Source: Paragordius varius (taxonomy: Eukaryota > Nematomorpha). Taken from it: DNA of 64,000 nt. Shown here in pieces: positions 11,651 to 24,100 of this stretch; position 1 is the first letter of the stretch, and every line of letters begins with the position of its first letter. The notes under the pieces are model-generated. The model saw only the letters and a list, made by a program, of their open reading frames with translations. It was not told the origin of the DNA and searched no databases. The position numbers and the translations under genes were made by a program. The stretch is taken from contig OZ176053.1 of the NCBI GenBank assembly GCA_964247055.1, positions 9,548,001 through 9,612,000 on the forward strand. Reading direction: 5' to 3'.

Positions 11651-14600
11651 TCATTGAATAGGTGTATGACGAGCAATAAAATCACGATATTTGCTAAGTC
11701 GGGTAAAAACATTTGGGAACCCTGGAGAAAAACATTCGGTGTTGGCAACGAAACTTGCAATTCCATAGACAATCCAAGATGTCCCATCTTTTTTGCAAGA
11801 AAGTGGTCCACCAGAATCTCCCTATATATACGGTGCATAAACGAAATTATTGATATAGAGGTTTTTCGATTTTGTTTGAAAAGAAACATTGAATAATTTG
11901 ATATAAGTATTTCGAGCAAATTGGTAACCTAATTTACTTGTTAGCTAAGGTTGTGGATCTTATATAGTGCACTGCTCTGATATGATATTAGAAATTTATG
12001 GAATCTTTAGTTTTTATATGAATGTGAATCATATATGTTTTAAAGCTGCGCTAAAGTTAACATTATATTGAATATATAATGACCATTATTGGGGTTTAGA
12101 TAGGGCCTTATAAAAAAAGATTATTTGTAAAATTTAAATAATACTATTAAAGTGCTTATTTTAGAATCAGATTACACTAGTCAACAAGGTTTTGCACCAC
12201 CCCATTATTTTTGCATTTTCTGATACCTAATGGCATGGAAAGGCCAAAACAAAAAAGAAAATTGAGGCCACCAATAGGATTTTTCCAAAATTTACTTTTT
12301 AAATTTGTATTTAATTCAAAAATAACAATCATTCCTCGTGTACATATGTTTAAAAATTCAAACAAGCAAGTCGATACAAGTAATATTCCATGCATGGATA
12401 ACAAATTCTAGGCATTAAATAAGATACTAAACAAGCTAAGAGCCAAATTATTTAAAATTTAAAAGGGGCTTATGTATAGTGTGATAGATATGGGCGGCTG
12501 CACAAACTCTGCATATCCCCCAAGCGATCCTATAATTATGCCAGATATGGCAAAGATAACAATAAGTAATCGTAAAGTCCGATAAGAGAGACTTGCAAGC
12601 AAAATCTGGCAAATTGACATGTCCAATTAACCAATTTACAGAATAAAGTTAGATAAATTCTACAATTAAATTAAATATAAATTAGGTAAATACAAATGGT
12701 CCAACCCCATAACAGTAAACTCTACTAAAAGTGGCTACACAACATCTATCTGAAATTCAAAATACAAAACAACCAATAATTTCAAAAAAATAAGGTATAT
12801 ACTAGGTATAAATAAAGGATTTTTTATAAGAACCAACCAAGAGAAAAAGTCTAATAAGTACTCGAAAGAACGAAATCTAACAAAAAAAATATAGCCTATC
12901 TGAAAGCCGAAGGTTTAAACCATAGAATGCCTTTTTTAGTATTTTTTTTAAAAATTTTTATATGTGTTAAAAATTCACTTGAAAAAAAAGACTAAATTTT
13001 GACGTTTAAGTCCGTACTATTTTTTTCTCTCTGATATTTAAATGACATATTTATATTCAAAAGATAGAGTTTAAAACGCTTTATTAAATGATATTAAATT
13101 TATAATATAATAACATTTTATAGTAAAGTTATATTTAATTTTCTCTCGATTTTCTCTTGTTTTTGAAAAATTAAAAAACCTATAAAATTTCAAAATTCTG
13201 ATTGGCGGGATCAAAATTTTTTTTAAATTCGGTTTTAAAACACTGGAATTAGTCATAATTTAAAAAGTTTGAGTGGTGGTGCTTAAAAATGTCCAAATTT
13301 GTCGACTAGTGTTATCCACAATGTCGGCATTTAAATAAATGATTATTGAAACAATTTCTACAATACTAACAAAAAATTGCTCCAATTTTTCATTCCCATT
13401 TAAATGATGTTAAACTTAGGGGCTGTTAATAAGATAAGGACCTATGCTCTGCCTAAACTTGAGCTAATGGTCACTATTAAATCTAAATAGAACCAAATGT
13501 TCCACGGAAAATTTGTTAAAAGTCATTTAAAAAAATTTTCCTCAAACATTTATATGGCAGTAATTATAGTGTTAAATGAGGATGGTTTTTAAAATTGGGG
13601 AATATATTGAATTTTATTTTAATAATAAACAGTGAAACAAGTTATTTTGAAACTTACATGGCAAGCGCTCCGTAAACCATTTTTTGTTTCAGCACATAAC
13701 ATGGAATCTGTAATCACATCGTTTATTCGGCGATATTTTAGTTGACATGTCTTTAGTTTAGATATCGGTAGACATATTTCTCTTAATACACTTGTGGGTT
13801 CCTGAGGATCTTAATTCAAAATTCATAATCATTACAAATTTAATTAAAAAGTATTATAAAAATTTATATTAGATATGATGAATTCCAGCTTAGACCGATA
13901 ACACTATAGTTACACAATTATTCCACACGCTTCTGACAAGCTAAATATTATTCAAATTATTTTTTTTACACCTTTTCACCCAATCTCAAAACTATTTGTT
14001 CAACATCAACAATTTTTATTAAATCAAAAATATTTTAAGTATAATCGAATTAGGATCCGTTTTCTTTGTTACCAATATATTTTAGAATAACGGCCAAATA
14101 AACCCCATACAAATTTGACCATAGTAAATTGACAAAGTACGTTGCTTTAATACATATAATATTTTTCTATTGTTAAGCCTTTAAACTTTGTGTCCTAATA
14201 TAATATACAGTTGAATTATAATAGGCTGATTCATATTTTTGATTTCGTTATCGATTTTATGATAATAGATAAATATCAGAATTCATGCAAAAGTTTCTAA
14301 CTTTAAATGACATTTTTAACTGTCCACAAAGGTGCGCTTAAAAATGTAATAAATGTATATACGGATTCAAAAAAGCTCAGAAACCAAGCTGAAAGGTAAC
14401 TAACTCATAAAATTGTTATATTCTTTATGCAAACATATTTTACTGGGGGAAGGGGCGGTAAATTAAGCCTTTATAAATACTCTATTACGTTTTGGGGTAG
14501 TTTATATCCCAGAATGATCTGTAATTTTATATTTTAAGTATTTAAGCTATCAAGCCCAATTTAAAAATATGCATTATTTAGCCTTTTAGCCGCATTATCC

Positions 14601-17600
14601 AATTTTTTTTTATAAAAAAAATGTAAAATTGTAAAAAAACTTTCAAACTTTTTGACGCTTATTCTATGAATTTTTTAACGCTAATGCAACAGCCAAATAA
14701 TGTAAATTATGGTTAAAAAATTGTAGATTAACTTTAAAAAGTTCTCAGGCTAGATTTTACCAGCAAAAACTTGATATATTTTGATTAATATCAGCTGTTT
14801 TCAATTGTTTTTTGGGCTGTCCCAATTTTAAGCTCTTGAAGCCCCAAAACTGTAAAAAAACATAAGTTTTTTTATCTTATATATGTGAACATTGCTTAAA
14901 AATTAAATTTTAACTAAAATAACTTTCGAAACAGTAGTTTATTGACATATTTGAGTTCTGGGATATAAAATTACCCTAAATTTTATACTAAGAAAAAAGT
15001 GAAAAGTTAATGTTTAATACTTTTTGTAAGTGAAATATAGATTATCAATTACTTCGGGTATCACCCCAACCCGAAACATAACAATCATGACCGGTTTCTA
15101 TTTCATCAGTGGCATCTGGTAAACAGGCTGGATTAATGTTTGTTGCAGAGAGTGGGACTGGTTTACGAAATTCGATTATCGCTATATCATTGTCATGACT
15201 AAGTTCGGGTTTATAATCTTCATGAATCATTAAACGTTTAATTAATGAGAACCATTTGATTGAAGAAGGATATTTAATATCATCTTTATTGATTAGTCCA
15301 CCAAAGATTACCCAAAGATCCAAAGGTCTATAAAATAAATATTTGAACAAAAATTGTTAAATTATACATAATTAATTGGGTTAATTTGTAGAAAGAGTAA
15401 AAGTGGTGAATAAATGTTACGAATATTAAAATATTATAATTAATTACATATCTGAGAAACAGTGGGCTGACGTGATAGCAAAATTGGGATGGATAAGTAC
15501 TGCCCCACATTCAGAAGACGGAGACATTAAAAGGAGCTAAACACAATTTTAGATAATAATAAACGTTAAATTTGATTTAAATTTATGTAATAATTGGCAT
15601 GATTATATCATAAATATAGTTCATATGGAAAACAGAACTAGATACAAGGTGGTTTCTATGAGTTAACTCCAAAACCGGGTTGGTTTTTAATTATCTTTAC
15701 CGGAAGCTCTTGAAATAATCTGGGCGTATTTGTTTCAAATTTGAGATTACTCGTTTTTTGAATATACAACCGACTTTAGACCAATTTTATATAAAAATTC
15801 CGTCATTTTTATGATTTGTGATAAAATGATTAATATCATTACTATCTTTCCTTTAGAACAGATGTGTCCAACACAAATGGCAAGGCCGCATTTTGGGGAT
15901 TATATTGACATAAACAAATATTTTATTAGATTTTAGACCTAAAACTGTAAAAACAACTATTTATTTAACATTTTTAGCCAGTTCATTGACAATATCCGGA
16001 AAGATTTATCAGTAAATTTTTCAAGATAATGATTTGTTTCTAGATTTCGTAAAATCTTGTATTTGATATTTCTGGCGGGCCGCAGGATTTTGGAGGGCGC
16101 AGGCGGTCCGCGGGCCGCAATTTGAACAAACACCCCTGCTTTGAATCACAAACTAATATTATTTAAAAAAATTATTTAACTAACACAAACGTCATAAACC
16201 AAAAATATTGTCCAACTTATTATCTTATTGATATATTAATAAAGTTAATTTATTAAATATCTAAATGATCCATTAAATTTTTTTTTAATTAAACCTATTT
16301 TTCTAATTTTTACCAATTATATTATTTAGAGGTAATATAGAGAAACGTGTCTGGTAAATAATAGTTTAATGAATAATGTAATGGAGAGCAAAGCTTTAAA
16401 TCAATAAACCAGAACTTGGATGCTGAGATTTGAGCAGAAACTGATTTAGATGGGCTGAAACTGCAAACCTACTTCTGAATTTTGTCCAAAACCACCTAGG
16501 TTCCGGTCCCAACATTAACAAACTACCGTGTTTTCTTAAATTTTAAGGAAAATACCCAGAGGCTGCTTTTGGTTTCACAAAATATTTTGGAGCAAAAATG
16601 GTTAATGAATGCCAATTTTGATATTTTTTTTTATAAATTACTAACATAATTGTTTTCGCCTACTAAAATGGGTATAATAGAATTTCATCAAATATAAGTT
16701 TATAGTTTTTAATTAATCTTTTTATTTATGATCTAATTAGCCCTGGGCAGGCGAGTGTTAAAGCCTTCTCATGACGGGATACAATTTAAGTCCTTACTCT
16801 TTAATATAAAAGGAAAAAAGAGACTCTAAACTGTATATTATGATTTAATTGATATTTAATTACATAATGATTATAATAATTCATACATATAAATAATAAA
16901 TGTATGACTAAAATTTTTGATGAGATTTACAAAAAATGCATCCAACAATCAAAATGAATATTTCTATCATAATTTAACCTATTATATAATCAATATTTAC
17001 CAAAGACTTTTTATTAATATAGACATTTTGAATTAACCAGCATCCACAACATTTGCGATAAAAACATTAAAGTTATGTCGATATATTTTTAATATTTCTA
17101 TTTTCAAAAGATATTACAAATGTCTCAAGCTTTCTAATGTTTTAATTCAAGTATCATTCATGATCAGCTGCTTGGCCCATTTTTCTTTGTACCATTTGCA
17201 CTTTAAGAGTGTCCTAGAACACTTCAAGTTTGTCCTTGAACAAATGAAGTTGGTCCTTGAACAATTCAGGTTGGCCCTTGAACAATTCAAGTTGGTCCTT
17301 GAACACTTCATGATCCTTAAAATTTTTAAATTTTGATTTAACCATAATTCTTTCAAAAAACTATTAGCCTAAAGCTAATTTTAAATTTAAACAATATCAA
17401 GCTTCTGCCGGTAAAATGCAACCTGAATGCTTGCCAAAGTTAATTATTTTTCTGACCATAATATACATATATTTGCCTATTGTATTAATGATTTAAAAAA
17501 ATTAAAAGAAAAAAATGGCGGCGAAAAATTTTGAGATGAGGACTTTTTTACAATTTTACATTTATTAAATTTTTTGTTTTATGCACCAAAAAGGCTTTTG

Positions 17601-17911
17601 AAAGCACATTTTCGAATTCGGTAAGGCCTTTAATATGTCTTATGATTTTTAAATTCCGATTCGCTCTGGGATATAAACTACCCAAAAGGTCATGAAGCCA
17701 TAAAGCCAACATTCATTCTAAATAGTTAATTTAGTCATCCAAGTAAATGACCCTTATTAATTGTACGAATATATAAATGTTTATCTAACCTGCCATGGCC
17801 ATGCTCCTAACAGTGATTCTGAACCTCCCACGACACTTGTTCTATTTTGTGTGTATAATAGCGAACAATTTGGAGCAACAGGCATGGCAAAAGTTTTACC
17901 ACAAACGAATG
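11651..17911 (-). CDS. Trypsin-fold (S1A) serine protease domain, six exons, chymotrypsin/elastase-like pocket
   Basis: Minus-strand exons are 17790-17911, 15448-15536, 15053-15327, 13658-13809 and 11651-11821, with every phase matching; the recognised frame runs through these five exons plus any upstream one. In order they encode a linker (CGKTF...PNC), an activation region ending VVGG, then PWQ; the catalytic His (TSAHC); the catalytic Asp (SHDNDIAIIEF) with VSGWGDT; MLCAE...SACH; and the catalytic Ser (GDSGGPL), ending in TGA. The mature domain is about 243 residues, normal for S1A. The triad is intact. Seven residues N-terminal to the GDSGGP Ser region, position 189 reads Ser (RSACHGDSGG), not the Asp of trypsin. 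The 214-216 stretch reads SFV instead of SWG, and 226 appears to be Asn. This suggests chymotrypsin- or elastase-like specificity. The residue before VVGG is Ser, with Arg two positions earlier, so activation is not by the usual cut after Arg. The Cys-linker suggests a mosaic, secreted or membrane-bound enzyme. Confidence 0.92.
14488..14985. repeat. Foldback/MITE-like element with GTAGTTT-ATATCCCAGA ends, copy in protease intron
   Basis: The left end (GGGGTAGTTTATATCCCAGA, about 14494) is inverted at the right end (CTGGGATATAAAATTACCC, about 14957-14976). The interior around 14740-14845 matches the inverse of about 61880-61990. The related copy at 33640-34105 has the same inverted ends. There is no coding capacity. 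It lies in the intron between the protease exons at 13658-13809 and 15053-15327. Confidence 0.6.
15859..16138. mobile_element. hAT-type MITE, 280 bp
   Basis: It begins CAGATGTGTCCAACAC and ends AACAAACACCCCTG, inverting to CAGGGGTGTTTGTTC with a GC-rich subterminal block (GCGGGCCGC). The flanks CTTTAGAA and CTTTGAAT look like a diverged 8-bp target duplication. It belongs to the same non-autonomous family as 37339-37610 and, in the other orientation, 43306-43623. It has no open frame. Confidence 0.7.
17205..17315. repeat. Tandem repeat, unit about 23-24 bp
   Basis: Roughly five imperfect head-to-tail copies of a unit close to GTCCTTGAACAATTCAAGTT. The minus-strand frame across it reads CSRTNLN-type repeats, which are probably only a by-product of the tandem array. 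The unit resembles the AACAATTCAAATTYACCCT repeat inside the element at 56362-56689. Confidence 0.75.
17390..17700. repeat. Dispersed repeat related to 33830-34105
   Basis: Shares ATGGCGGCGAAAAATTTTGA / ATGGCTGCAAAAAATTTGA blocks and the terminal CTCTGGGATATAAACTACCC with 33830-34105. It appears to be a partial copy of the GTAGTTT-ATATCCCAGA foldback family that lacks its other end. Confidence 0.55.
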
Positions 17912-18610
17912 CTAATTAGTTTTTTAAGATCAACAAAAAAATATTTTCCAATATACATGTTTGATAAAATCAACACAGAATAACTTTTATTTTATTAACA
18001 ATTGAATAGGAATGATAATGTCAGAGAATCTATAACTGGTAGGATCCGGTGTCATTTCTTAAAGATTTTCAGTTCTGAGCGGTTTAAGCCGGCAACCCGC
18101 TATTCAAACCGTATACCCGTTAATATAAAAGATAAAAACTAGTGGATATGCAGGCATAGAGTTTGGTCTGATTAGTTGTGATTGAATTCATGACCGTAAC
18201 AGAGACCGCTTCACAAATAGCTAGTCTAAGAAATTTAAATTTATATAAAATAAAATCATTTCACACAAAAAATTGTAAAGTTTAAAATTTAATCGAACCC
18301 TGTTATTGGTATTTATTAGACATAGAGGGTAAAATTTAAATATTTAAATATCCTCTATATATGATTTAGAAATCAGTAAATATTATTATAATTCGAACTA
18401 TTATATAAAATCGGCTTAATATCATTAAGTGGAAGCAAAAGATTATGCGATATTATGGACGTGCTCCATAAATCTGCCCCTGTTTATCACCAACTTGGCA
18501 AAAATATCTTAAATTCCATAAAGTTATTGAATTTGTCCTGTTTTTACAGTGTATGTATTTTTATTGTGAATATTATTTTGTATTTTAGAGGTACCGGGGC
18601 ACAAAAAAAC

Positions 18611-18884
18611 TTGAAATTTTAATATTATGTAGAGAAAAGGTCACATCAAAATTTAATGTAAAACTTGGCCCACTTGGGGCACTAAAACAGTGTTCTACAC
18701 ATCTTAATGTAAATATTGAATAAAAAATCTCATCAAAATTTAATATACATTCTTGTGTTTCATTGTATGTTGAATTTCGAAATAGCTTTTGGTATTGATT
18801 GATCAAAATGATTCTTTCGTTTGTAATATTACCATATGGTAGAAAATATATGCCAGCATCATGTTCGCTATTAGTTTGATTGTC
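18611..18884 (-). CDS. Probable exon upstream of the protease domain, SEA-like extracellular segment
   Basis: A minus-strand frame of 91 codons plus one base starts after an ACGCAG acceptor. It can be joined in phase to the protease exon at 17911 if the weak donor at about 18610 (AA|GTTTTT) is used. It contains several N-glycosylation sequons (NIT, NST, NET) and a YQKLFRNSTY...GPSFTLNFDVTFS layout reminiscent of SEA domains, which often precede the protease domain in type II transmembrane serine proteases. The SEA call rests on pattern only. The alternative is a spacer exon of unknown fold. The end coordinate is uncertain. Confidence 0.4.
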
Positions 18885-19253
18885 CTGCGTTAAATCTTAA
18901 TAAATGAATTGAATCATAAACAGCGGTTTAATATATTAACTTAAGTTAAAACGAATTTAAAAATAGAATAATTTAAAATTTAACTAATATGTTTAGTTTT
19001 AAAAATGGATATTATATGGAAACCTTGGTATCATTAAGTGGTCATTAAGCTGTCCAAAAAGGATGATCGATTCGAAATGTCAAAATTTTCTTATCCCAAA
19101 AAATTTGTTATTAAACAACTCCGTAAAATATAAGAACAGCTTTTTTCGTTTTAAAATTTATTTGTGGGCTAAATTGATCAGGATGATAGAATAGTGTGTG
19201 AAACATTTTATTAAAAAATATAGTTGAGATAGTTTGCATTATTTTAGACTTAC

Positions 19254-19294
19254 AAGCTTCTTCGAAACCGTTAATCTCAACAGCAAATATTTCC
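19254..19294 (-). CDS. Possible short exon upstream of the protease
   Basis: The minus-strand frame WEIFAVEINGFEEA ends at a strong GTAAGT donor (after 19254). A possible acceptor (ATTGAG) lies just upstream. A further ATG-containing piece with its own GTAAGT donor sits near 19340-19355. The phase does not join cleanly to the exon at 18884, so assignment to the protease gene is tentative. Confidence 0.25.
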
Positions 19295-19639
19295 CACTCA
19301 ATCATTTGCAGTATATTTTATATAAAAAAAGGATACTTACCATACAGAGAACATCTTGAAATTAGGTTTTTTTATTTAATTATCCTGTTACGATTGACAT
19401 AACTTTTTACGTTTAAAAATCTCATTTTTAAGATGCAACCTAATACATATCGCTTCCCATTAGCTATTAAGCTTGTGGATGCAGTTAAGCCATATAAAAA
19501 AGAAATATACAGTTTAGTATCTCTTTTATACCTTTTATTGAAGGGTGATAACTCAAGTTGTATCAGAACATTTGGAAGCTTTAACACTAGCTGATCAGGG
19601 CTGACAGTAATAATGGTAAAATTGCGTATTTTTGGGATC

Positions 19640-19700
19640 GAACTCTGGTAACACACAGTGCAAGAGCTTGACGTCTTTACTATATCATCACTATAACTTT
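19640..19700 (-). repeat. Possible tRNA-derived SINE head
   Basis: On the minus strand there is an A-box-like start (GATATAGTAAAGACGTC) followed about 35 nt later by a B-box-like GAGTTCGATCC. The arms do not fold into a proper tRNA, because the T-stem mismatches. A decayed tRNA-derived SINE or chance similarity are both possible. Confidence 0.3.
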
Positions 19701-19854
19701 TAAATAATAATTATTTACTATTAATTTAAAAAAAGAGTAAAAGACCATTTAAGTTTTGAGCGATAAAAAAGTGTAATTATACGGATGATAAGTTATCGGT
19801 CTCATAAAACGTGTTTGGTCAAATATTTTTAGCCTACTTGAAAATCATAAAGAA

Positions 19855-20027
19855 AATATATGTAGTTACTATATTGATAGTAATTGGATGATATATACTG
19901 AGAAGATATTGCGATTCGAATAACCAAAATAATTTGAGTAAAAAGTATAAAAAACATTATAATAAAATTTGAAATTGACGAATACAGTACATTAAACTCA
20001 TCATGTTCGTCAAAACAAGTTATACAC
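19855..20027 (-). CDS. Possible membrane-anchor exon
   Basis: The minus-strand frame contains a hydrophobic segment (SNFIIMFFILFTQIILVIRI) and ends near a GTAGGC donor. A single N-terminal membrane anchor would fit a type II transmembrane serine protease when read with the downstream SEA-like and protease exons. In AT-rich DNA, hydrophobic frames arise easily by chance, so this is weak evidence. Confidence 0.25.
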
Positions 20028-20189
20028 AAAAGTACAAATTGTTGATGAAATTATAATAAAAATAAATATATTATATAATATTTGATAAAAAAATTAGCTG
20101 TTTTCGCGGTAAAGTACCCTTTTTTATATGAATTGAGTTTGTACCGTGTTAGTGATCATACTGATATAAAAAATATATTTTCATTTTCA

Positions 20190-21130
20190 GTTATAAGTGC
20201 TATTACAATGCGTCCGAAATCAGCAAAATATCAATGAAATATGTATATCCTGATAGAAAAATATATCAGGATTATCATGGTGCTTTTGTTTTGGGCCTTA
20301 CGTCGAGATGTTATTTTTTCGGCTGCTTTATATCAGAAATGAGCAAAATTTGCGCTTTGTTGAGTTAAATTTTTTTGGTATGCTTCATTGCAAAAAATAT
20401 ATCTAAAATATATGATAAAATACGTATAAAAAGATAAATATTTTTTAATATATCTAATTTTAAGATGTGGATTTAAAAATCACAAATATTTTCGGCCTCC
20501 TAAAACGGCTAGTTCTATTAAAATAAACGCAAAAATGGTGAGATTTAGCGATAAAGATTATTAATATATGCATAATTTTGACAAAAAAAAGTTTTTTTTT
20601 GAAAAATGATATTCTGCTCAAAAACAACCTAACACTATTTTGAGGCATAATAAAAACGAAATAACACCTTTGTAAAATTCAAAAAAGTTAAAATTTTATT
20701 ACCTTAGAATTTTAATTAAAATATTTGTTAGTCTAAAATTTATAAAAATATAATCTTGGTAGGAAAACTAACCCAAAAATAAGAGCCAATGAATCTTTAA
20801 ATCAAAGTTCTGAGGGTTTAGTCTTCAGTATCATCGAATTATATAGAAATTTTTAATATCTTTAAGTGTTTTTATACAGTTTCCACCATGCTTAGTAAAA
20901 CTCGCTTTCGCGAATGTATTGCTTTGAATTATATTTTTAAAACCGATTTTTCAGTAAAAAATTTTTTGATGTTAAAATTTAGCCATTTATGAATATTTTA
21001 TATCGCGCAGTATGGCATTTTTACACCTGTTTAAGAAATTTTGCCCACTTTCAACGGGTCAAAAAATTTGAGACTATTGGACCCCACATCTATCTGAAAT
21101 CGTATAAAATAATGTTTTGCTTTTATATAG
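20190..21130 (+). repeat. Dispersed repeat, long copy A
   Basis: Blocks here recur in the same orientation at about 60560-61520: a TGATAGAAAAAT...ATCAGGA-TATCATGGT block near 20250-20290, and the later CATTTTTAC...CCCACATC block near 21015-21095. The latter also occurs at 43150-43235. It is non-coding, with repeated insertions and deletions between copies. The class is unknown. Confidence 0.5.
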
Positions 21131-21180
21131 TTAATGATATGATTAAGTGATATCTATTAAAATGAATTTAGAAAAAAATT

Positions 21181-22476
21181 TACCGTAATAAGCCCAAATT
21201 TTGCCATTTCGTATCAAGCGTGATCACAAAAGAAATAATAACTTTCTTATATGACTCATAAGGCTTAAATTTGAAATAATGGTGATCCTGCATTTATCTA
21301 TTAAACACAGAATATATACACTGTGTACAAAAGAAGAGTTAATTCTTTTTCGACCAGCGAATTCATTTGCCTTAAAAATTTTATGTTGACGACCTAATTT
21401 TGAAATATTGAGAAAAAAACGAAATCGGGCAAAAAGTGAAAGGATAATTAATGATAATTCAAAAAATAATAATAAAAGTTGAGATATGGTTTATTATCAT
21501 AGGAGATATTTTCAATAATATAAATAACCTAAAATCGTAGAGTTAGGGTTTTTATAAAATCTCAGTTCGAAAGATGGCGTTTTTTATTTAATTCACTTGC
21601 AGACAAAATTTTTTTTATAAAACCATATTAAAATAATATTTTCAATTATTTACTATCTAATCTCACTATTAAAATCTTAACATTCATATTATATTCAGTG
21701 AAAAAACTTATATATCAAAATAAAACTAAAAAATACTGTTTTTATATTTTTGTCATCTGGTTTATGATCGTAAAAATTAATACTGTTTTATTTAGTAATC
21801 TTAGTGCGAATTATAAAGTTTATAATTTATGCAAATTAGGATTTAAAAGTAGTGGAATATCAACCATCCTTACAAATCCTTTGAACAAATTTGTAACACA
21901 AATTAATATTTTAATTGGGATATATACGGATTTTGGGTTGATTTTCCACTACTTGTAAATTTTATTTTGTTTTAATTTAGATACTTTCCCGCTTATGTGA
22001 AATTCCAAAATAAAACAGTAATTTTTTTATACCGTCATAAACCAGATGACAAAAAAATCAAAAAATAAAAAACAAAATTTTTTATTTTAGTTAAATATAT
22101 AAGTTTTTTTATTAATATGAATGTTAAGATTTTAATAGTGAGATTAGCTAGTAAATATTTAAAGTATTATTTTAATATAGTTAAATTAGAAATTAAGTGT
22201 GTTAAAAGAAAAGCTGCAACTTTTAAACTGTTTTATAGAAAGACTAACTATATGATTTAGGCTATTTATATATTGAAAATACTCCTAAAATAATAATAAA
22301 CCATTATATCTCAACTTTTATCATTATTTTGAATTATCCTTAATTTTCACTTTTTGTCCGGTTTCGATTTCCTCCCAATATATCAAAAACTAAACAAACA
22401 AAATTTTTTACGACAAATGAATTTGCTGGTCATAAGCTATCTAACGAAAAAAAGATAATATTATAAAATTTTGCAC

Positions 22477-22513
<37 letters not shown>

Positions 22514-22590
22514 TGATCATCAGGTTTAGTTATAATCCTTATGAGTGATTTATGGGACATGCTAAATATCAAAAAGTGGCAAACTTTGCT
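21181..22590. repeat. Large imperfect palindrome
   Basis: The two halves read as inverse copies around a centre near 21895. Examples: AGTAGTGGAATATCAACC (about 21850) against GGTTGATTTTCCACTACT (about 21937); CATCTGGTTTATGA (about 21757) against TCATAAACCAGATG (about 22035); AAAAGTTGAGATATGGTTTA (about 21474) against its inverse at about 22298; and GACCAGCGAATTCATTTG (about 21351) against its inverse at about 22417. Similarity continues weakly outside the (TA)n at 22482-22511. The short open frames inside are not conserved in codon terms. It may be a foldback transposon or an inverted duplication. Confidence 0.75.
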
Positions 22591-22689
22591 GTGAATCTTA
22601 ATGCCTCATTTCAATAATTTCACTAACTTATATTATAAATTATATCTGTATAAGCAAAAATTTTTATAAATCTATTTTTTGGGCTTTAA

Positions 22690-23215
22690 TTATGTTTGCC
22701 CCTTTCTCAAATTGGCAAGTTTTCTTTCAAATAAAGGCTAAAAAGCCGAGATTGCGAGATATAAAATACAATAATGAGCTAAATTTTTATATAAGTTTCT
22801 TCAGAGAAAACGGATATTTTTTTTAATGTTTTATTTATGGCAGTGGAAGCATACTGACTATTGAGGTAGATTCAACCATTATAAAAATATAAGATATTAT
22901 ACAAACATTTTTATATAATTCGATGTGCTCAGCATTTCTAATAGCTCTTAAATTTTAAAGCTTTTGAATTTGGGAGATTTAATAAAAAAACAGTTCAACA
23001 AATATTTAAGAAATCTCAGGTGATAGAATTATTCATCTTTTATTATATAAAAATTTTATATTTAATTAATTCATTTTTTAGGATTTGGCTATTTTAAGCC
23101 AAACTAACTTTTCTGAAGAAACCATTATGTTAGCATATATTTAAAATCCTTATCGCGCAATCTCGGCATACCTTTAATATAAGAGAGACCCATTTTATTA
23201 GGGAAAAGTTAGCCC
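22690..23215. repeat. Second foldback sequence next to the large palindrome
   Basis: The left part (AAAAAGCCGAGATTGCGAGATA, about 22738, and AAGTTTCTTCAGAGAAAA, about 22793) is inverted at the right part (TTTTCTGAAGAAACC, about 23110, and TATCGCGCAATCTCGGC, about 23150). No gene is encoded. It belongs to the same repeat-dense island as 21181-22590. Confidence 0.6.
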
Positions 23216-24100
23216 AAAAATTATTTTATCAAAATATTGGTTTGCTTTTTATGGTCTATAAAATTTAGTATTCATATTTTTGGAATCAAACATTTAGCTT
23301 TCACCAAAAAATGTTTATTTAACATAATGTGAGGCTTTTGCTCCTTTCTGATATGGAGCACTTACCACAATATTATGATCAAAACCAAAAGCATCATGAG
23401 AATCCTGAATTTCTATCAGAATATTTTTTATACCCGAATTTGGTGCAGTGTATATCATCAGAATATTTTTTGTGTGCAAAGAGTTATGGTAAATATATTT
23501 GGTGAAAGCTAAATGCCTCATTTCAATAAATATAAATTAAAAATGATAAATTACAATATATTAAAAATATTTTTATGTAAAAATATGTATTTGTTGCAAT
23601 TGTTGATATTACAAAAAACCGAAAACTATATGAAGTCTAGTCTAAAAATAAGAATTTCACTGAAATTTACTTCTTTTCCAAATTATACACTCAAAAGGAC
23701 GTGATATCATATTTTTGACTCAATAGTAATATTCAATTTTAGAAATTCTGAGCGTAAATCTTAGTCAAAAGGTAATAAATTAAATGCTAAAACAAAACTC
23801 TAAAATTTTATTTTAAAATGCTTATATATAATTTTTATTCTATCGATTAATTTAGTAAAATTATAGATATCTTAATTTTTCTATGGGTTTAAATAACACA
23901 ATGTGAGGCTCATTTGGTATTGATGAATGATATTATGTTAAAGGAAATTTTAAATTTAACAATGATTATTACATGTTAGAAGTTGTTATATTATTATTAT
24001 TGTAAATTGGAAACGTATTGAAAAAAAGATTTTCAATATTCGCGTGTATACAGAATGTAGACAGCATATGGTTTGCAGGATGTCACATATTTAAATTTGA

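Noticed and set aside
17205-17315. CRISPR-like array
   Set aside because: The units are contiguous without unique spacers, and this is animal DNA.
17147-17356. Small Cys-rich repeat protein (CSRTNLN repeats)
   Set aside because: The frame exists only because the DNA is a short tandem array. No signal peptide, no splice context, no recognised family.
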